From the NCBI RefSeq assembly GCF_004331675.1, contig NZ_SJSN01000004.1:64255-128254 (forward strand): a DNA stretch of 64,000 nt, in the 5' to 3' direction. Each line of letters begins with the position of its first letter. The stretch's first letter is position 1. Shown here piece by piece: positions 58,234 through 64,000 of the stretch. Made by a program: the position numbers and the translations under genes. The notes under the pieces are model-generated. The model searched no databases and was not told where the DNA came from. It was given only the letters and a program-made list of their open reading frames with translations. The stretch is from Pedobacter frigidisoli. Lineage in GTDB: Bacteria; Bacteroidota; Bacteroidia; Sphingobacteriales; Sphingobacteriaceae.

Positions 58234-59610
58234 TTAAAGTAGAACGCCATTTAAAAACAGTACCGCGAAACTGAAGTATATAATTAGGCCAGTAACATCT
58301 ACAAGCGTTGCCACAAAAGGTGCAGAAGAAGTAGCTGGATCGGCGCCCAGTTTCTTAAGTAAAATAGGTAGCATAGAGCCACTTAACGAACCCCATAAAA
58401 CCACAAATACAAGCGATACACTGATGGTTGCGGCGATTAAAATCCAATGTTCGCCGTAGATATTTGGTGCAATAATATGCCAGACGAAAATTCGGAGAAA
58501 GCCTACCAAACCCAAACATAGGCCAAGTAAAAAACCAGAAGTGATTTCTCTCCGCATCACTAGCCACCAGTCTTTAATGGTTACTTCGCCTAAAGCCATG
58601 GCTTGTATAATTAGTGTTGATGCCTGCGAACCACTATTACCACCGCATGAGATAATCAGCGGAATAAAAAGGGCGAGCACCGTTGCTTTGTGTATTTGTC
58701 CTTCGAAAAAACCCATTGCCGTAGCGGTAAGCATTTCGCCAATCATTAATACGGCAAGCCAACCAACCCTTTTCCTTACTAAATTAAAAATGGAAGTATC
58801 CAGATAAGGTTCATCCAAAGCCTCGGTACCCCCAATTTTATGCATATCCTCGGTATATTCCTCGTTGGCAATCCACAAAATATCATCAACAGTTACAATA
58901 CCTAAAAGAATGTTATTTTCGTCAACCACGGGAAGTGCAACTCGATTATTCATTCTAAAGATGTTAATCGCATATTCCTGTGGATCGTTCGCGTTCAAGG
59001 CAATAAAACGCCTATCGGTTAATTCACCAATAATAGCATCAGGACTAGCCAATAAAACCTCACGGATTCTGATGTCATCAAGCAAAACGCCATCATTATC
59101 AATTACATACACAACATCAATGGTTTCAGAATTTTTTCCATAACGGCGAATATGGGCCAATACATGCGTTATAGACCATTCTGGCTTCACGGCAATATAA
59201 TCCGGCGTCATTAAACGCCCAATACTATCTTCCTTGTAACCCAATAAAGCAAGCGATTCTTTACGTTCTTCTGGCGGAAGAAGCGTTATCATTTTCTTTA
59301 CTACATCGCCCTTTAGTTCGCTGAAAAGTGCTGTACGATCATCAGGAGGCAAATCCTTAATAATTTGATTGAGCTTATTGCCAGATAGTTTTTTAATGAT
59401 ACGTTCTTGCGTAGGAAAATCGAGAATACGAAAAACGTTAACGGCCCGGTTTAAGGAAATGGTCTCAATAAATTTGGCTGCATGTTGTGGAAGCTCATCA
59501 ATTAATTCTTCAACATCAGAGATATTCAGTTTATCAAGATATTGCTTTAACGCCTTATCATTCTCTTTTTCAAGCAGTTCCTGAATCTCCTCTACAACCA
59601 AATCTTCCAT
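58234..59610 (-). CDS. mgtE: magnesium transporter MgtE
   Basis: Magnesium channel/transporter, 458 aa. N-domain helical repeats span about residues 1-125 (LIDELPQHAAKFIETISL), two CBS domains 130-250 (MTPDYIAVKPEWSITHVLAHI is the first), then a plug helix and five transmembrane segments with GGNSGSQASTLIIQAMALGEV, the pore-forming signature, near residue 325. The ATG at 59610 is used; the TTG two codons earlier is not needed. The HAD gene follows 9 bp on. Confidence 0.95.
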   Translation of the reverse strand: MEDLVVEEIQELLEKENDKALKQYLDKLNISDVEELIDELPQHAAKFIETISLNRAVNVFRILDFPTQERIIKKLSGNKLNQIIKDLPPDDRTALFSELKGDVVKKMITLLPPEERKESLALLGYKEDSIGRLMTPDYIAVKPEWSITHVLAHIRRYGKNSETIDVVYVIDNDGVLLDDIRIREVLLASPDAIIGELTDRRFIALNANDPQEYAINIFRMNNRVALPVVDENNILLGIVTVDDILWIANEEYTEDMHKIGGTEALDEPYLDTSIFNLVRKRVGWLAVLMIGEMLTATAMGFFEGQIHKATVLALFIPLIISCGGNSGSQASTLIIQAMALGEVTIKDWWLVMRREITSGFLLGLCLGLVGFLRIFVWHIIAPNIYGEHWILIAATISVSLVFVVLWGSLSGSMLPILLKKLGADPATSSAPFVATLVDVTGLIIYFSFAVLFLNGVLL

Positions 59611-60249
59611 AAACAATTTAATTAATTTATTACATGCCTAAACCTCTATTAACGGTTCGCAAAGGTGCATTTTTATTTTTTAAAAAGCCAATTATAGCGT
59701 TAACAGCACGTTAATTTTAGGTAAAGCAAGTGCAGCAATCCTTCGGTTTTCTCAGCCCCTCTTTCCGCTATATCTTTTTCGTTGAAAAACTCAAAAGTAT
59801 GTCGCTACAATAGGGTTTATTTAACTTAGGCTTTTCTCCCTTTTAATACTCCAGCTAGCAAAATGGTTAAGCTATTTTGTAACAGATTTTTCAGTTAAAA
59901 TCCCACAAACATTCATACGCAATTACTCATTGTAACTCAGCAGGTTTTTATATTTATTCATCGCATTCTTTTTACGCAGAATATTAGGTCTAACTATATA
60001 GATCAGCATTGTTAACTTTTGCGATTTTCAGCGCTTATGGCGCTTCATTGCCCATTATATTAAGGCTATACACGAATGTATTAGCACGTAACTCATTTAA
60101 TACATCGCTAATAGAAAGACAATAATATATAAATAATTATTTTCGAAGAGCCGATATAAATCCTTTACGATTTATCTGGCATGGCATACAATACCATTTT
60201 TCTCAAACTAAATAACTGGTTACATGTTGTATTATCTAGAATTTAGTTT
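59611..60249. repeat. divergent gap with a copy of the dispersed element
   Basis: A plus-oriented, decayed copy lies at about 59720-59835 (GTAAAGCAAGTGCAGCAA, CTTCGGTTTTCTCAGCCCC, CTATATCTTTTTCG, CAATAGGGTTTATTTAACTT). Its last part, GGGTTTATTTAACTTAGGCTT, equals the end of the copy at 52800. The remainder, 59840-60249, has no recognised gene; it must carry the promoters of mgtE and of the receiver gene. Confidence 0.65.
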
Positions 60250-60615
60250 ATGGCGAAAATATTTGTTCTGGAAGATGACAAGGATATCAGAGAAGTTGTG
60301 GAATGGCTATTAGTGGCCGAAGATTACAAGGTAGCTTCTTTTGGAAGTATATTAGATTTTATGAGTAGAGATCAAAATGAATTGCCTGATCTGTTTTTAC
60401 TCGATATTATGTTACCAGATGGATCTGGTCTTAACGTTTGCAATAAGCTTAAGCATAATAGTGTTTACGATCATATCCCTATCATCATTATGAGCGCACA
60501 TGCAAGTACCGAGCAGGTGAAAATGGGATGCAAGGCTGACGCTTTCATACAAAAGCCATTTGAGCTCAGCCTATTTTTACATACCATTCACAGCTTAATA
60601 AATGTTCATCCTTAG
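60250..60615 (+). CDS. stand-alone response-regulator receiver
   Basis: A 121-aa CheY-like protein without an output domain. Acidic pocket in VLEDDKD (residues 7-13), phospho-acceptor D52 in LFLLDIMLPDG, S82 in the place of the usual Thr/Ser, and K102 in FIQKPFEL. All functional residues are kept. It is the intact relative of the decayed receiver at 11465-11829 (both contain CNKLKH, HIP and AD-I). The kinase gene 83 bp downstream is the likely partner. Confidence 0.93.
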   Translation: MAKIFVLEDDKDIREVVEWLLVAEDYKVASFGSILDFMSRDQNELPDLFLLDIMLPDGSGLNVCNKLKHNSVYDHIPIIIMSAHASTEQVKMGCKADAFIQKPFELSLFLHTIHSLINVHP

Positions 60616-60698
60616 TTTCTTGACTTATAAACAGGCTCAGGATTCTCCCATTTAACTAATAGAATAAAACGATTCTCAATTTAAAAAGTTACAAGACA

Positions 60699-61772
60699 AT
60701 GCAAAATAAAGATCAGAAGATTAACGAATTGATAGAGCTCAATGACGAACTTGAAAATTATTTTCGCAACACCATTATTCCCCAGCTATTTGTAGATGCA
60801 AATCTTGTGCTGCGCAAGTTTACACCTCCTGCAATGAAGCAGTTTAAACTTCATATTAATGATGTTGGCAAATCTATAGGTGATATTAAGGATAACTTTC
60901 GTTTCCCAAGTATCATTGATAATATTGACCAGGTAATCAAATCTGGGGAGCTTTTGGAAAAGGAGATCCAAACCACCGATATGCGTTGGTATCAGATGAA
61001 TATTTTACCCTATATTGTACAGAGTAATAAAAAAACGAATGGCGTAATTATTACTTTCATTGATATAACGTTAAGAATTCGGGATCTTAAGGAACAGGAG
61101 AAACTGATTATGGAACACGAATTGCTTTTGGACACTATTTCTCATGATATCAAAACACCATTAACAAGTTTGGGCCTCACCATCGAGATGCTTAAAAAAA
61201 TACCTGAGAAAGGAATGGAAAAATTTCCCATTTTACTCGAAAAAATTGAGAATGGTCTCTTTAAAATAAAAGGCATAGTAATAGATTTAACCGATTCCAG
61301 AAAATCTGATCATCATTACAAAACAGTAGATGAACTATTGGACATTGAACAAATCTTAGAAGATGTTCGATTGACCTTGGCATCACAGATCTTGGAATCG
61401 AAAGCTAAGATCAAGCTGGAAATAAACTACTCAGAGATATTCTTTGTGCGCCGAAAGTTAAGAAGCATTATTTACAATCTGGTTAACAACAGCATTAAAT
61501 ATAGGGATTCGGAGCGTGTACCAGAGATCGTTATCAAAACAACTTTAGAAGATGATTATTTCATTATTTCGGTTGGCGATAATGGTCGGGGAATAGCTCA
61601 GGAAGATCTTGAGAAAATTTTCAGCAAATATGTGCGAATAGCAAACGATGTGGAAGGCACGGGAGTTGGGCTCCATTTGGTAAGGGAAATAGTTAATTTA
61701 TCTGGCGGCAAAATCGTTGTGGAAAGTGAGATCGGTAAAGGCTCAACATTTAAAGTCTACCTAAAAAACTAA
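60699..61772 (+). CDS. soluble PAS-type sensor histidine kinase
   Basis: A 357-aa kinase without membrane helices. N-terminal coiled segment, a PAS-like domain (about residues 20-130, LFVDANLVLRKFTPPAMKQF and TFIDITLRIRD), HisKA with H149 (TISHDIKTPLTSLG), and a HATPase domain with IYNLVNNSIKYRD, GDNGRGIAQ and GTGVGLHLVREI. The start sequence PPAMKQFKLHINDVGK and the ITLRIRD end of the PAS region resemble CheR/PAS-linked sensors of Bacteroidota. It probably phosphorylates the adjacent receiver. Confidence 0.92.
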   Translation: MQNKDQKINELIELNDELENYFRNTIIPQLFVDANLVLRKFTPPAMKQFKLHINDVGKSIGDIKDNFRFPSIIDNIDQVIKSGELLEKEIQTTDMRWYQMNILPYIVQSNKKTNGVIITFIDITLRIRDLKEQEKLIMEHELLLDTISHDIKTPLTSLGLTIEMLKKIPEKGMEKFPILLEKIENGLFKIKGIVIDLTDSRKSDHHYKTVDELLDIEQILEDVRLTLASQILESKAKIKLEINYSEIFFVRRKLRSIIYNLVNNSIKYRDSERVPEIVIKTTLEDDYFIISVGDNGRGIAQEDLEKIFSKYVRIANDVEGTGVGLHLVREIVNLSGGKIVVESEIGKGSTFKVYLKN

Positions 61773-61910
61773 ACATCAAAAGAATAGAAAAATATTTCAC
61801 TTCGATATCGAATTACAACAACTAGGCCTAATATCATCTGAGTTTAAATTATGTAAACAGTTAAGGTTTTGCTATCAATTAACTTAGATCAGCCAACCTG
61901 AGCTTTACAT

Positions 61911-62114
61911 CTACCCTAGCAAAAGAATGTTTCCGTCAACTTTCACTGAATCTATCGGATCGATAACAATTACACCTGCCGAGGTAAGCAAAAATGCAGC
62001 GTAAACTCGATTTCCTACTAAATAGAAATCGTTTTTGGCTTTGTAAGTTTTAATTTCCTCTTCACTGAAAACATTAACACTTATTAATAGGAAGAAATAG
62101 TGGAAAGGATAATT
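61911..62114 (-). pseudogene. fragment of an exported protein, possibly MBL-fold N-terminus
   Basis: An open frame without a start codon: NYPFHYFFLLISV at the front looks like the core of a signal peptide, followed by SEEEIKTYKAKNDFYLVGN, then RVYAAFLLTSAGVIVIDP and a stop after NILLLG. The AAFLLTSAGVIVIDP run is like the first strands of metallo-beta-lactamase-fold proteins, but the metal motif that should follow is absent. It reads as an N-terminal remnant whose 3' part was deleted. The rest of the gap (61773-62268) shows nothing else. Confidence 0.4.
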
Positions 62115-62251
62115 TTATACTTTAACACAACTAAAAATGAGGTTCAACGTTATTTGAAAAATCGACAGATAAGCTAACTCGTTGTTTTAACATGCCCTAA
62201 ATAATCTCAATTTTAGCTCATATATTACAAGAAACTAACATTTTCATTTTC

Positions 62252-62259
62252 TATATTTG
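62252..62259 (+). promoter_or_regulatory. -7 element of the tRNA promoter
   Basis: TATATTTG, an exact fit to TAnnTTTG, ends 9 bp before the tRNA's first base. No convincing -33 TTTG was seen at the right distance. Confidence 0.55.
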
Positions 62260-62268
62260 CAGCCTTAT

Positions 62269-62340
62269 GCTCCCGTAGTTCAATGGATAGAATTATGGTT
62301 TCCGGTACCATCGATATGAGTTCGAATCTCGTCGGGAGCA
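62269..62340 (+). tRNA. tRNA-Arg (anticodon CCG)
   Basis: Acceptor arms GCTCCCG (62269-62275) and CGGGAGC (62333-62339) pair fully, with A as the discriminator base; CCA is not encoded. The anticodon stem is ATGGT/ACCAT with loop TTCCGGT, giving anticodon CCG, which reads the Arg codon CGG. The T arm ATGAG-TTCGAAT-CTCGT has a normal loop. A terminator follows at 62352. Confidence 0.95.
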
Positions 62341-62351
62341 CTAAAAAAAAG

Positions 62352-62387
62352 AACTGCATTCTAAAAATTAGGATGCAGTTTTTTTGT
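62352..62387 (+). terminator. terminator after tRNA-Arg
   Basis: AACTGCATTCTAA and TTAGGATGCAGTT form a 13-bp stem with one G-U pair and a 3-nt loop, followed by seven T's. Confidence 0.92.
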
Positions 62388-62616
62388 TATTTAGAAGCAA
62401 CCTAAAACTTCTTCAATCCTCGATAAGAAATTCCAAAATAAAAAACTGTAATATTCCAATTTAGTTTAACAACTGATCTTTAACAGCTTATGCGATTGGC
62501 AAAACGAAGCCACTCACTACAAATTACCTTTCGCTCAATCAAACTACTATTTCACTCATTAGGATAAATCTGCGCTATCAATTTGTGCTTATTTACATTT
62601 TAATTGAAAATAGATC

Positions 62617-64000
62617 ATGAATATAGCACAGCGATCCCTCTCAATCTTATGTTGCCTGCTCATGGCTTTACTATTTGCCGAATCTGTAAATGCACAAGAT
62701 TTCTCGAATATAAAGGATGCAAAACCATTTTCATATTCTGGAAGCATTGAAGCAAGGGGAATGTTTTATAATGCCACTGGTATTCAAAATCGTAGGCGGC
62801 CTACAGCGTTTTTGCTAAGTGGCAGTCCTACTTTCGATATTTATGGTCTGCAAATCCCGGTAAACTTTAGCATCAGCGAATCAGATAAATCTTTTACGCA
62901 ACCATTTAATCAATATGGATTAAGCCCGACTTACAAATGGATTACGCTTCATGCGGGTTATCGAAATGTTTCTTTTTCTCCTTACACTTTGGGCGGCCAT
63001 ACTATGCTCGGTGCAGGTTTTGAACTTAACCCAGGCAAACTAAGAGTTGGTTTTATGTATGGACGGTTAAACAGAGCAACAACCATTGATACCACAAGCC
63101 AAGCTTTAGTTCCATTTTCATTCTCAAGAAAGGGATACGCTGCTAAACTAGGGTATGGTTCTGCAGATAATTTTTTCGAACTAAGTTATTTAAGCGCCAA
63201 AGACGACGACAATACTAAACCATCTAATTTACCTAATGCATTTGATTTAGTTTCGCCGGCTAAGAATAATGTTTTAGGGTATTCTTTAAAGTTTACCTTC
63301 TTTAAAAAACTGTTTATAGAGAGTACGGGTGCGGTTAGTTTGTATACGAATGATATCAATTCTCCAATTAGTATCGATTCGATAAAGAATGATTTTTTAC
63401 AAAAGGTCAATAACATTTTCACGCTAAACGCAACAAGCGAATACTACACTGCATTTTCTGGTGGAATTGGATATCGAGAAAAGAATTATGGAGTTAAGAT
63501 AAATTATAAAAGGATTGAGCCAGATTTCAAGACAATGGGCGCTTACTTTTTTAATTCAGATTTAGAGAATTGGACAATTAGCCCTAACGCTAATTTATTT
63601 AAGGGAAAAGTTCGAATTAATGGCAGCATAGGTTTTCAGCACGATAACTTAAAAAAACAAAAACGGGCAGAAAACAAAAGGCTTATTGCTTCAGCAAATG
63701 CTGGGGTCGAAATTACAAAAGAACTTGGGTTAGATTTAATTTACACCAACTTCTCTGATAACCAAACGCCACAAACAGCTTTGTTTGCAGATTCGTTGCG
63801 AATTGTTCAAACCACGCAAACTATTGGCATAATGCCAAGGTACTTTTTGGTTAGACCTGAGGCAACGCATGTAATATCAGCCTCTGCGAGTTTTAATAGT
63901 TTAAAAGACTTTAACAATTTTTTTAGTGCACAATCTACCTCAAGAAATATTAGCACCAATCAATACTTTATTAATTACAACATTACCTTCCCTAAAAAGA
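62617..64000 (+). CDS. outer-membrane beta-barrel-like protein, cut by the window end
   Basis: A frame starting at 62617 stays open to the last base, so at least 461 residues are coded and the 3' end is missing. It starts with a signal peptide (MNIAQRSLSILCCLLMALLFAESVNAQ). The body alternates polar and hydrophobic residues in short stretches ending in aromatic ones (GSIEARGMFYNAT, LRVGFMYGRLN, GVKINYKRIEP), as in outer-membrane barrels. No named family is recognised; the later NLFKGKVRINGSIGFQHDN fits repeated strands. No partner gene is in view. Confidence 0.75.
   Translation, partial: MNIAQRSLSILCCLLMALLFAESVNAQDFSNIKDAKPFSYSGSIEARGMFYNATGIQNRRRPTAFLLSGSPTFDIYGLQIPVNFSISESDKSFTQPFNQYGLSPTYKWITLHAGYRNVSFSPYTLGGHTMLGAGFELNPGKLRVGFMYGRLNRATTIDTTSQALVPFSFSRKGYAAKLGYGSADNFFELSYLSAKDDDNTKPSNLPNAFDLVSPAKNNVLGYSLKFTFFKKLFIESTGAVSLYTNDINSPISIDSIKNDFLQKVNNIFTLNATSEYYTAFSGGIGYREKNYGVKINYKRIEPDFKTMGAYFFNSDLENWTISPNANLFKGKVRINGSIGFQHDNLKKQKRAENKRLIASANAGVEITKELGLDLIYTNFSDNQTPQTALFADSLRIVQTTQTIGIMPRYFLVRPEATHVISASASFNSLKDFNNFFSAQSTSRNISTNQYFINYNITFPKK

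Overview
The window reads as chromosome of a Bacteroidota bacterium of the Sphingobacteriaceae (Pedobacter-like) type. The grounds are a hybrid two-component regulator next to GH2 glycosidases, the gene order Leu/Glu dehydrogenase - nusB - DUF1573 - yajC - ybbR - coaE, families largely confined to Bacteroidota (DUF3276, DUF5362, DUF5522, Uma2), AT-rich intergenic DNA with TAnnTTTG-type -7 elements, and very abundant intergenic repeats. This assignment comes from gene content, not from a database search.

Layout. From 1 to about 17 kb is an accessory block: two exported GH2 glycosidases (minus strand) divergent from a hybrid sensor/AraC regulator; then a decayed receiver gene, a small HTH-like protein, a multi-PAS histidine kinase, a propeller-like lipoprotein and the remains of an IS982-type transposase. 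Gene density is low here (four stretches without an intact gene, of 0.4-1.6 kb) and codon use is more GC-rich than in the rest. From 18 to 25 kb are a VOC protein preceded by seven TTTAGGG heptamers, holA, an HsdR-N-like protein with a duplicated and decayed 3' end, and a Gfo/Idh - DUF1080 - Gfo/Idh cluster that looks like a 3-keto-glycoside pathway. From 25 to 39 kb are valS (with an in-frame heptamer-repeat insertion), a Uma2 gene that lost its start codon, a Zn/Cd P-type ATPase, an M13 peptidase, a DUF2625 protein, cytochrome bd oxidase and an MBL-fold hydrolase. From 40 to 60 kb is a dense housekeeping part: cysteine desulfurase and GlmM; methyltransferase, PAP2 and ZIP transporter with overlapping reading frames; an MBL exonuclease; the coaE-to-ldh block; an ABC exporter, DUF3276, ychF, a HAD hydrolase and mgtE. 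The window ends with a receiver/histidine-kinase pair, tRNA-Arg(CCG) and the start of an outer-membrane-type protein that runs off the edge.

The most unusual feature is not a gene. At least a dozen copies of a roughly 100-150 bp element with conserved ends (TTTGGAAAGCA and CGGGTTTA) and a variable core lie between genes. Four sets are arranged as converging inverted pairs that make 250-350 bp imperfect palindromes. With them occur other hairpin families, heptamer tandem repeats (one intergenic, one inside valS) and a recurring GTCCCGA-type terminator stem. No CRISPR array, rRNA operon, prophage or intact transposon is visible.
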